This document shows positions 12,176 to 22,553 of a stretch of DNA of 64,000 nucleotides, piece by piece (position 1 is the stretch's first letter; each line of letters starts with the position of its first letter). This DNA comes from Gnetum montanum (lineage: Eukaryota; Streptophyta; Gnetopsida; Gnetales; Gnetaceae). The translations under genes were made by a program, and so were the position numbers. The notes under the pieces are model-generated. The model worked only from the letters and a program-made list of their open reading frames with translations, did not search any database and had not been told where the DNA came from. Location of the stretch: NCBI GenBank assembly GCA_015680685.1, contig MNCI01004656.1:594187-658186 (forward strand), read 5' to 3'.

Positions 12176-12305
12176 AAAAGCATTAAAGAGATAGATATCA
12201 TAAGTGGAAGATGGACGTGTAGAGCTCTAAGTCACAAGAAAAAATTTCAACAAATCCCCTAGTAGAAAATGAGAAAAATGAATTTCATGTTGTGTAAGGG
12301 TCAAC

Positions 12306-12405
12306 TATATATAAAGTTTTCAAACTTGATGTCAGATACACAACGTCGTGTATGCAACATCAGGTTGGACTCGACATTGGGGACACAACATCGAGGTCCA
12401 AAAAT
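12306..12405 (-). promoter_or_regulatory. Internal promoter-like block of A2, first copy
   Basis: TATATATA at 12306-12313 lies downstream, on the minus strand, of a cluster of GATGTC, AACGTC, AACATC and GACATT motifs. The same GATGTC-type variants fill the U3 of this element's LTR. The block ends about 580 bases before the ORF2 start. Promoter activity is inferred. Confidence 0.5.
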
Positions 12406-13976
12406 TTTGATTTTTATAGGGCCAAAGAACATGCAAACTAAAGCTCTAGGATTGATTGGAAGGTTGAAAGTTAAATTTTGTATTTTGAATAAGTGGAAAA
12501 TTAGGTGGAGGCATCAAAAGTAGGATAAGGTGAAGTCATCAACATTAAAAGTACAAAAATGTGCAAGAAAAATATGATGAAAGCTTGATTATGGGATAGA
12601 TTAATTTTGTGAGAAGGGAAAGAGTAGGATGAAATAATTCAATTTTTAAAAGGTGAAAAATGGTGTGCATATAGTAAACAAGTACAAGACACAAAAGTTA
12701 CACAAGTGGGTCATCCCCAAAGAAGGCTCTATCCTATGATGCCCTTGTGTAACCACAACTATGATGTACATAGGAACTAAAGGGGTTGAATGCAATGCAT
12801 AGCTATGAAAAAAACCACACACATGTTAAAACCATTGAATTTAAATAACTACTGTATGTTACATAAAACCACAAGTTATGAATATTTAGATAATGAGATG
12901 GGATGGACCAAAGAAGGAATCATAGAAATTGGGTCATGAGGTGTTGTACCATGGTCATAATGAAAACTTGTATGTTATTAATGATTAAATAACCATGTGT
13001 CCTTCTTTCTATGATTCAAACCAAGTTCAACCTGTCTTTTAGTGATACAACATTGTTTCATCCCATCAATAGACAACCATAGGACTATCAAAGTTGCAAG
13101 GAGTAACATCACTTGGTGTTTTGTCAAAGGGAGGAGCATTATTATGGAACAATTATTATTATTTTTTTGTGGTTCTTAGAAGTTGCCAAAATTTAAGAAT
13201 GGGTACATGTCTTTCCAGTGGGACCCACAAAAGATTATTCACTGTCGTTTAAAGTTGCTCTTACTCTCATTTTTCATTATATCTACAAGATATGGTTACA
13301 ACCTCGTCAACATGATAGAACATACAGAAGTAGCCAAAGAGAATCAACAAATTCCCTTGATGTCACACCCTTTACAGTCCACCCTAGTTCTACACTCTTC
13401 CATCTAGATACCATGATTATAGATTTATTATTAAGTTAGATGAAGAAAAGGATTACCATTATGACTAGAGTAAGAACCTCTTATTAATGGAATGGGAAAA
13501 TGGATGTTGTGCTCTTGATGTCTGAATAATCACTCCTTTATGACTTGACAACATAGAAAAAACCTCACCTCAATGGGCAACATGATCAATAGCAAGATTA
13601 CATACAAGGAAAGTTAAAACAACAACTAGAAAAAGTAGAAAAAATAGGAAAATGATAAAAAATTGTAAAACAAAAAGATAAAAAGCATTTAAAAATCTTG
13701 AAAAGTAGGATGGGGGATAACCCACACAAGTAAACATTTGGTCATGGCTATGATTAATAAGTGGATGAATAGGATCCATGCATGTATGAAACATTGGAAG
13801 TCCTTCATGCCCTAGCCACTAGGTGCCTTTTGATGGTGTGGTGGCNTCAAAACATTAAAGAGCTAGTTATCATAAGTGGAAGATGGAGGTGTAGAGCTCT
13901 AATTCATGAGAAAAAATTTCAACAACTCCCCTAGTAGCAAATGAGAAAAATGAATTTCATGTTGTGAAAAGGTCAA

Positions 13977-14075
13977 CTATATATAACTTTTTCAAACTTG
14001 ATGTTAGGTACACGATTTCGTGTATGCAACATCAAGTTAGACCTAACATTGGGGACACAACATCGAGGTCCAAAA
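13977..14075 (-). promoter_or_regulatory. Internal promoter-like block of A2, second copy
   Basis: This is the duplicated counterpart of the block at 12306-12405. TATATATA is at about 13979, followed by the same GATGTT/AACATC cluster. It differs from the first copy at several positions. Confidence 0.45.
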
Positions 14076-15372
14076 ATTTTGATTTTTATAGGGCCAAATA
14101 ACATGCAAACTAAATCTCTAAGGTTGATTGGAATGTTGAAAGTAAAATTTTGTAGTTTGGGTAATTGGAAAATTAAGTGGAGGCACTGAAAGTAGGATAA
14201 GGTGAAGTTGTCAACATTAAAAGTATGAACATGAGCAAGAAAAATAGGGTGAAAGCTTGATTATGGGATAGATTAATTTTGCGAGAAGGAAAACAATAGG
14301 ATGAAACAATTAGAGTTTTTGAAAGGTGAAACATGGTGTGTGCATAGTAAACAGGTACAAGACACAAAAGTTACATAAGTGGGTCCTTCCCAATGCAAGC
14401 TCTAGCCTATGATGCCCTTTTGTAACCACAACTATAATGTTCGTAGGCACTAGAGGGGTTGAATGCAATGCATACCTATGAAACAACACACACATGTTAA
14501 AACTAATGAATTGAGATAAATACTCTATGTTACACAAAACCAAAAGTTATGAACATTTGGACAATGAGATGGGATGGACCAAAGAAGGAATCATAGAAAT
14601 TGGGACATGAGGTGTTGTACCATGGTTATAATGAAACCTTGTGTGTTATTAATGGTTAAATAACCATGTGTCCTTCTTTCCCAGATTCAAACCAAGTCCA
14701 ACCCACCTTTCAGTGACACTTCATTATTTCATCTGATTAACAAACAATGATAAGACTATCAAAGTTGCAAGCAGTAACATCACTTGGCATTTTGTCCAAG
14801 GGAGAATTGTTATTATGGCATAATTATTATTTTTTATGGTTTTGAGAAGTTGCCAACCTTTAGGCATGGGTACATGTCTTTCCAATGGAACCCATAAAAG
14901 TTTATTTAGTGTCATTTAAAGTTGCTCTTACTCTCATTTTTTGTTAGATCTACAAGGATATGGTTACAACCTAATCAGCATGATAGAACATACAAAAGTA
15001 GCCAAAGAGAATTAACAAATCCCCTTGATGTCACACCCTTTACATTCTGCCTTAGTTCTGCACTCTTCCATCTAGACACAATGATTATAGATTTATTATT
15101 AGGTTAAATGATGAAAATGATTACCATTATGACCAGAGAAAGAACCTCTTATTAATGGAATGGGCAAATGGATGTCATGGTCTCAATGTCCGAATAATGA
15201 GTTCCTTATGACTTGGAAACATAGAAAAAACCTCACCTCAATGGGAAACAAGATCAATAGTAAGATTACATACAAGGAAAATTAAAACAACAACTAGAAA
15301 AAGTACAAAAAATAGCAAAATGATAAAAAATTATAAAACAAAAAGATAAAAAGAACTTAACAATCCTGAAGA

Positions 15373-17834
15373 TTAGAATGGGGGGGTTAACCAGCATGAC
15401 TCAATGTTTGGTTGCAGCTAGGATTAATAAGTGGATAAATAGGATCCATGCATGTATGAAACATTGGGAACCCTTCATGCCCCAACCACTAGATGCCTAT
15501 TGATGGTGTGGTGGCTAGGTAGAAAAATTGTCGATCACACCTAATTGTTATATGTATGGTGGGTCAAGATATAAGATGTGTGAACATTATGGATGACTGA
15601 CCCATGATTGCACCTTTGAGCATGAGATGGTATGCATGGATTCATGTGTATCCCCACATTTGTATATTCATTGGATGGATGTGGGATTGGAGTACTAATG
15701 AATGGTGGTCCTTGTGTAGGCTCAAAGGATGGTGATGGTGAAAAGGAAGGTGGTGCACTAGATTGGCATTATGTTGGCTTAGATGATGTGGTGGGTCCAT
15801 GAATGGTTTGCTTTATCCTACAACATTTCCTCTAGAAGGGGATTTTCCTACACTGTGATTGAGACCCACTAGTGTTAGCATGTCTATGCACATTTGTAGC
15901 ATAAGTGACATGAATTTATTGATATTGGGGTGTTGAACCTCCCTAAGTTACTAGTGATGGTGTATAAGGAGGTGGATTATGAGAATATCGAGGGTAAGTT
16001 GGATGGTAAGAGGCACAAGGTGGTGATCCTTCATGGGATGTCATGTATTGATGGTACTCAGGAGAGTGGTGGTGATTTGAAGTGGAGGATGTCGAACTGG
16101 TTGGAGAAACAAGATGTTGAACATAATATTCATGAGGTTTCAGTAGGTATGGATTATTTGGTCATGGCCTCCCCTACGATTGTGATTGTTTCCACTATAG
16201 TTGAGGATTTTAAGGCTAGTAATAAGTCCTAATAGGATGGTATGGTCAGTTGTTGGACTGTCTAAAATTACCTTGTGGGAGAGGAAGTCTCCTAGGAATG
16301 TGCTTTTTCACAAGCTTCATATTTAAGGCACCTGCCCAATACTCTTGTAGATGCAACAATATGGGGCATTGGTCCTTAAGATGGTCATATATGCATAGGT
16401 TACATCCATCATCTTTGTTTGTAGTGGAGTCTTTAGCCTCACTTTTGTTAGCTCCTTTTTCATTTGCTGAAAATTGTTCCTAACTATTTCTTGGTTCTAC
16501 ATCCTCTATGTATTGTGATCACTTGGCATGTTCTGCATGACCTTCTCCACAACTTTCTTAATAAGATTTGTGAATTTTTCATTTATCCATTTAGACATCC
16601 TATTAAATTTTTCTTCTAGATCATCAATAGACTCCTCTATCAGTAATTTTTATTATGAAATCACCTTATCGAGAGTGGTTTCATTTTTCTTATCATAAAT
16701 TTTAACCTCCTTGAATTGAAGAGTTGGGTTCCATTGATGTTTCTCAACATTCTTCCATTTTCACATCTCTTCTTCTTCTTTTTCCATATGCTCTATTATC
16801 TTTTTGATCTAATGGTCTTGGAGCTCATATAATTGCCCTGAGGCATACATCCCAAGCATCACCCTTGTTTCATTACAAAGTCCATCTATGAGGTGGTAAA
16901 GTTTCTCTTCCTCGGAGAAACCATGGCCTAGGCATTGATTCAATAAGGCATAATATCTATCTAAGGCCATGTCCAAGGGTTCATGTTGTTCTTGTTTCCA
17001 CTCTTGGATTTGTCTCCTTAGGTTGGACACTCTTTTATAGGTTTGGTATCTCTCATTGAAAAGTTCTATTATTATAAACCATCATCAAATGGAATTTGAT
17101 CACAACTATTAATATCATACTTTAGCTCTATCAATTAGTATCCTAGGAAAGAGCTTAAGCATTTTCCATCCACTTTCAATGTTGCAAAAGGAACAAGAAT
17201 CATGGAAGGCTTGTAAATGATGTTGCATATCTGAATTATAGCCTCATACAAATTTTGGAATATTATCCATGTCAAACTTGGATAAACAACTCTTTTCGTG
17301 ATGCCTGTGAGATATCTTAATGGAATCTGTGATATGCATTAGGCTCTTAGTGGCCAATAGGGGTTCATCATCATCAAACAAATTATGAGAAAATTTCCTA
17401 TGTTCATGGTGTCCTCTTTGACTCTTTCCATGGGTTTGATTCTAATTTTTAGTCTAACCCTTTAGTGGAGCTCTATCATTGTACCTACATTCATCTTTGT
17501 TAGAACTAGAAGTTGAGGAGAAAGAGAAAGATGAGGTATTGGGAGTATTGCCATGGCTTCTATGATGGTCCTTGGAGTCCCTTAGCTTATTGTTTCTAGG
17601 TTTTGAGGAGGTCTTAGGCCTTGAGGCCTCCCCTATTCTAGGACTTATGTCATCTCCTCCAAGATTGTTTGCCTTAGGTGAATGTGGTCTTTGAGTGTCA
17701 TCAAGGTGGTCATGATCATAAGAAATCCTTACATAAGGTTGGTCACTCCAGTTTTTGTCATCGTACATCTCATTATTTCTCCAATTAATGTGTTCACTAT
17801 ACCATACATTGTCATTTCCATGTGAGAGAAACAT
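15373..17834 (-). pseudogene. gag of A2 with Ser/Arg-rich N-terminal extension
   Basis: The start at 17834 matches the other gag starts. The first 126 residues are open and include a Ser/Arg/His-rich segment (HHRSHGNTPN, then a run of Ser) absent from A4 and A5. A capsid segment at 17030-16809 contains QEWKQEQHEPLDMALDRYYA. Length to the stop at 15373-15375 is about 820 codons with frameshifts. The C-terminal tail is partly repeated in the tandem unit near 13694-13845. It would be an RNA-packaging structural protein; it is broken here. Confidence 0.78.
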
Positions 17835-17941
17835 TGTTCTTGATTTATGGTGCGTGTGATCTAAGAGTTTTTGAAAGATATATTGTTAATAACTTTTACA
17901 ATGATGATGTATAATATAACTAATCTATATAACTAGCACCA

Positions 17942-17959
17942 TCCCCAACAACAACACCA
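17942..17959 (-). other. Primer-binding site of A2, tRNA-Asp type
   Basis: The minus strand reads TGGTGTTGTTGTTGGGGA, next to the LTR. The plant tRNA-Asp complement is TGGCGCCGTTGCCGGGGA, so the site is recognisable with C-to-T type changes. Confidence 0.8.
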
Positions 17960-17960
17960 A

Positions 17961-18838
17961 TGATGAGCAACGAGGTACCCCTACACTTAACCATATGAGT
18001 TACAAGTGTTCACATGCAATTTGGTTGAATTCCATGGATTAGACTAGTTGTGGCACCTAGATCATTATGCTTTGATCATAGTTTGCTATCTTCCCACTTG
18101 GAATAGTAGTAGCTTTGTCATGTATGGTTTAGTTCAAAGTGAGGCATATGATGTTATTCCTAATTCTACGTTACTTATGATGATGATAAATAGATGGATT
18201 AATTAAACTAAACAAATGATTGAAAACAAGATTTTAGCTAGCCTATGACAATGAGTATCCACACGTAATCATCCATACATGTCTTGGACTTCATGAAGCT
18301 ACTTTTAGAATTGTCAAGTGTATGTCACTAGTTGTGCCAAACAATACACCTATGGATTACCATGTATTTACACTTAAATGATCATGATTAAGGTGTACAC
18401 ATTTCACTTAATAATAAGAATAGTAAATAATAATAAATGGAAATGTTTAACTAAAGAAAGTAGTAAATAGTTAAAGCAACAATATTAATCTAAGTGGATG
18501 TTACAATGATGGGAGTAATCTCGATTGTTATTGCTAGTCATATAACATGTCCAAGTATGTCACACTTGAACAAAGATGTCATACGATTACAAACATCACA
18601 CTACAGGCATGCACTGGGAATACCAAACTTTAAAAGATAAGAAACTAAAAATTAAAACTATTTCCTAGTTCTACATGTTGCTTCATTCGGAAGCCCAAGT
18701 GCAAAATTTATAGGTGATATCTAGATGAGGTGAAATTAGGTACCTGACATCACTTATTAGCCCCAACATTAGGTACACAATGTTAGGACTCTAATGTTGC
18801 ATATCTGATGTCAAGGTCCATCAAATCTCAACTCATCA
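17961..18838 (-). repeat. 5' LTR of A2
   Basis: An 878-base LTR, TGATGAG at its left and CTCATCA at its right end on the given strand. It is the partner of 8109-8802 and shares the GATGTC-type U3 motifs near 18745-18815. Confidence 0.88.
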
Positions 18839-20588
18839 GTATGTTAGATCCATCAAGTTGTATCACACTTCTTGCTTGTGGTAGCATTTGTGCTCCTAAC
18901 ATTTTACACACTTCTAATGGCATGACACTAAAAATTGCATCAAAATCCATCAAGTAATTATGAAATTTCTTTTCTAAAATAATTAAAGTTGTTAAGAAAG
19001 GAGGTTGATCTTTCTTGTTCAACATGAAATTGCATGAGTTTTTTATTGATAGAGCATTAGGACTTTCTACAAAATGAACTTGTTTTCTAGTTATTGGAGA
19101 CTTTTCTTTATTGGTTTTAGGTGTATGAACCATCTTTTGGATCACATCATTCATTTCATTAAAATGTAAAAGATCATATATCAAAATGTTGGCTTAACTC
19201 TTTTAAAATCCTCAACTACATCATAAGTTTCATGTTCATCTCTAACTTAATGTTGAGGTGGATTTCTTCTAAGTATAGAAGGTGATTTTGATTATTGTTG
19301 AATGTTTACCTGGGAAGGTCCATTTTGATTACTTGTATTATTTTGACTAAGAACTCTTTTGTTGGGAGAAGTATAAGAGTTATTCCTAGTTTGTTATTGA
19401 GTGGTACTCATAATGTCACTAAGTCTATGGTAGTGAGTGTTATGTGGGCTGGGATCACTTACCATGACTTGTTCACATGAGATAACTTCTTCATTTTCTC
19501 TTTCATGGGATATGTTAAGGACCATAAATGGGGTTTTTCCATTTTGTTAGGTTTGGGAATTATCACCATATAATGCTAAAAATTGAGGACAAATTTGTTT
19601 AGAGTGTTGCCTAGTATTATGAAAATCATATGCTTTGTTTATTAGATTAGATAGGAACTTTGTTATTATTTCACTTTAGTTCAACTACTTCATTGGAAAG
19701 TTTTAGAAGTGAAATTAATATTTGGCTGATTTTTTTTATTTGATTAGTAGATCCATTAGAATTAGATATTCCATTTGGGTTTATGATGTATTGTATTAAG
19801 CTTTTGTTTGATCATGACTCAAATTGGTATTTGATGGTAAAAACGAAGAAGAGATTGAACATTAAAAACAATTTTTTATAGGTGAGTATGTTTGAAGGGG
19901 ATTAGGGGTTTGAAACATAACATTATTCATTGGGAAATTTTTGTGATGGTAAAGGACTAGATTCCATAGGATTGCTAATACTCATCATCCCAAACTAAGT
20001 TTGAATGCTATTCATTAAGGTAATTTATTCTAGCTTAAAAACTTTAGTAATTACTTGTAATTCTATTATGCTACGATTAGATTTGATGGCATAGGCAAAT
20101 AGTGGATCAATGGTAGACAAGTACAATTCAAGGATACCATTAGGTTGTGGATGCATCTCATTTGGCACATAAGCTAGTTGATGAAAAAATCTTAAATTAT
20201 AGTCACAAATGTTTTTCCTATGTAGTTTTCTTAGACTTGTAAAATTACTTGAGGGTAAGGCAAGACTAGTGAACTTATCAAATTGGAGTCTAAACTTATT
20301 TTTAAATTCTAGCCATGAATTAATAGAGACATGATGGAGCATTAAAAACCATTATATGGCTTTACTTCTAAAAGTAGTCACAAAGACTCTACGTGCTATG
20401 TCATTTTCATTAATATTGTAGATGCCTAGTAAAGTTTCAAAACATTCAACATGTTCATGTGCATCACTAGTAGGAGATGTAGGGCCAAAGAATAAATTAA
20501 CATTTTGTAAAGTTTTAGGAATGTTATGGTAATTCATAAAATTAAAGGGATTGCTCACAAAAGGAGTTGGGGGTGAACTGGCTACCAT
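18839..20588 (-). pseudogene. gag-protease of C2, Tat-like, cut by A2
   Basis: The start at 20588 and frame are supported by alignment with C1 gag: SNPFNFMNYHNIPKTLQN is close to the C1 counterpart. Open pieces at 20588-20352, 20342-20025 and 19184-18839 share one reading phase, so gag and protease were one frame. The last piece contains YDLLHFNEMNDVIQ and a retroviral-type aspartic protease region (DFDAIFSVMPLEVCKMLGAQ), in which the usual catalytic DSG/DTG motif is not seen. A2 interrupts it at 18838; the rest must lie left of the window. It is broken. Confidence 0.82.
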
Positions 20589-20829
20589 CCTAGTTCACAT
20601 TCTTTTAGGGATAAAGTTTGAAAATTGAGAAGTATGTTATTTTCTTAAATTAAAATAATGGGTATTTGGTTGATTAATGGTAGGGGTAAGAGATTTTCGT
20701 TGAGATGTTCTATGGGAGGATTGGTTCATAAAATGAAAAATAACAAGAAATGTAAAATGCCAATTGTTGATGTGAAAATTTGGGCAATGAAGGCACAATA
20801 ATGCACAACACCCCTAAAGTTCTTGGTTT
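20589..20829 (-). repeat. Family C LTR remnant and short leader between C3 and C2
   Basis: On the minus strand about 50 bases resembling the end of the C1 LTR finish at CATCAACA (20765-20772). A leader of about 180 bases follows to the gag ATG at 20588. The sequence after the LTR end starts ATTGGCA, which could be a decayed tRNA-Asp primer site. Its position between the C3 integrase region and C2 gag marks a fusion of two copies. Confidence 0.55.
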
Positions 20830-21476
20830 GACAAGGCTATTACCTAGTACATCTTGATTATAAGCATGGATAGCTTGAGAATATTCTTAAAGTTGAAGAG
20901 GTGCTGAGATTTTAGGATCTCTTCCTTTGAACATTTGACACTAGATACAAGTTATTGAAATATTATAGGCATTAGTAGTCATAGTTTTCTAGTAATAACC
21001 AACTCTTGTAATCTTGTGTGTTAAAGATTGATAGCCTGAGTGTCCCTCTTCATGTAGGCATTGTACCACATCATTGGCTTCTTATCTCTCTAAGCACCCA
21101 AGGATAACTCCTTCAAAGTTGTTTCTAAAGATATTACCATTAATCATGGTCAATTTAGAGCTTCTAGATATTAGTAGTTTACGTTTGTACCTAGGTAGAT
21201 TTAAAGGACAATGATGGAAACTTGAATAATATTTAAAATCTTCATACCAAGGGTCATTTAAGATATTTGGTATAAATGTTATTTTCAAGTTGTAACACAT
21301 GTATATGTATGGATTCAAGCTCAAATGAAACTTTTGGTTTTTCTAGGCTTGATGCTTGCACTATTAGTTTGGTTAAGCTAGTTCCTTTTACTAGTTTTGC
21401 TACTATCCATTGAATGTCATATTCTTATAACTTCATAATCCATTTGGCCCTTTTTTTTAAGGATCTTGAAGCTTTG
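20830..21476 (-). pseudogene. Integrase zinc-binding region and RNase H tail of C3
   Basis: Reading right to left, the end of the gypsy RNase H (KWIMKL-EYDIQW, KLVKGTSLTKL) is followed by a linker with NDPWYEDFKYYSSF. An integrase HHCC zinc-binding domain comes next (HEEGH, then GYYWKT-like, then CIQCQMF). The integrase catalytic core is missing; the frame runs into an LTR remnant at about 20815. It continues the RT at 30644-32170 across A3. Confidence 0.75.
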
Positions 21477-22363
21477 TGATGAGCAGTGAGGTACCCCTAT
21501 GCCCAACCATATGAATCACAAGTGTTCACACTTGATCTGGTCAAATTCTATGGATGAGACTAGTTATGCATCTAAATTGTTATGCCTTGATCACAATTTT
21601 CTATCTTCCCACCTGGACTAGTGGTAGCTTTGTCACGTATGGTTTAGTCCAAAGTGAGGTATATGATGTTATCGTATCCTATACTATTCCTAATGACAAT
21701 AAAGAGGTAATTAATCAAGTTAATAAACAATGGGAATTAAAACCTAAACTAGCCTATGTGTGATGAATATCCATTTCTAATCATCTGCACACACCTTGGA
21801 CTTCGTATAACCACCATTGGGATTTCCAAGGATACATCACTGGGTTCACCAAACAATACACTATTGGATTACTAAGTAATTACACTTAAGTTCTCGTGAT
21901 CAGATGTACTCATTTTTCCTAATGACAAGAATTGTAAAGAGAAATAAATGAAATTATTAACTAAGGGAAATAGTAAACAATTAAATAATTAACAAGTGAA
22001 AGTAATAATAATCTAAGTGGATGCTGCAATGATGGAAGCAATTATGAGATTTATTTCCAATTATGTAATATGTCTAAGTATGTCACACTTGAATAAGAAT
22101 GTTGTACAATCAAAAACATCATACTACGAGCATGCACTGGGAATAACAAAACTTGAATTTAAAAATCTAAGAAAGACTATCAAAAACTAATAACTAAGAA
22201 CTATCTCCCAACCATGCACCTAAGTGTTTTATTTATAGGCTAGCATGGAAGAGATGGTATCAGATATCTGACATCATTTCTTGGGACCCGGTATCACATA
22301 TTCGATATTGAAGCCTCAATATTAGGTATCTGATATTGGGGCTGGCACAATGATGACTCATCA
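21477..22363 (-). repeat. 3' LTR of A3
   Basis: 887 bases, TGATGAG to CTCATCA. Its U3 has motifs of AATATC/GATATC form separated by GATACC (about 22258-22340) and a TATA box TATAAATA on the minus strand near 22232. Confidence 0.9.
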
Positions 22364-22376
22364 TACCCCCATGACT
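22364..22376 (-). other. Polypurine tract of A3
   Basis: AGTCATGGGGGTA on the minus strand, directly before the 3' LTR. Confidence 0.85.
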
Positions 22377-22553
22377 AAATAAAAACTCATCTACCAGCTA
22401 AACAAGTTGAGGAACAAGTTCCTTTAAAAAACTTTTAGGAAGGTATGGAATTATTGACTAATTTAGAAAATAAAAAAAATGGACTTATGCATACTATAGT
22501 GGTGCTTTACAAACATTTGGACACAATATCAGAAGACACAAAATTGGGGAATC

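Larger units (their letters stand above)
12176..15521 (-). repeat. Imperfect tandem duplication inside A2
   Basis: Unit 1 is about 12176-13845 and unit 2 about 13847-15521, each about 1.67 kb. They align throughout with scattered substitutions, roughly one base in ten by eye. Both contain the internal promoter-like block, the spacer and the end of gag. The window's only ambiguous base, an n at 13846, lies exactly at the junction. A3 and A4 have one copy of this segment. Confidence 0.9.
8109..18838 (-). mobile_element. Family A copy A2, long type
   Basis: This minus-strand element reads, right to left, 5' LTR (17961-18838), tRNA-Asp-type primer site, gag, duplicated spacer, full-length ORF2, polypurine tract and 3' LTR (8109-8802, its far end displaced by A1). 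No pol domain appears in the 9.2 kb between the LTRs. It sits in the protease region of C2; the base after its end is 18839. Its other target flank is outside the window, so no duplication can be checked. Confidence 0.88.
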
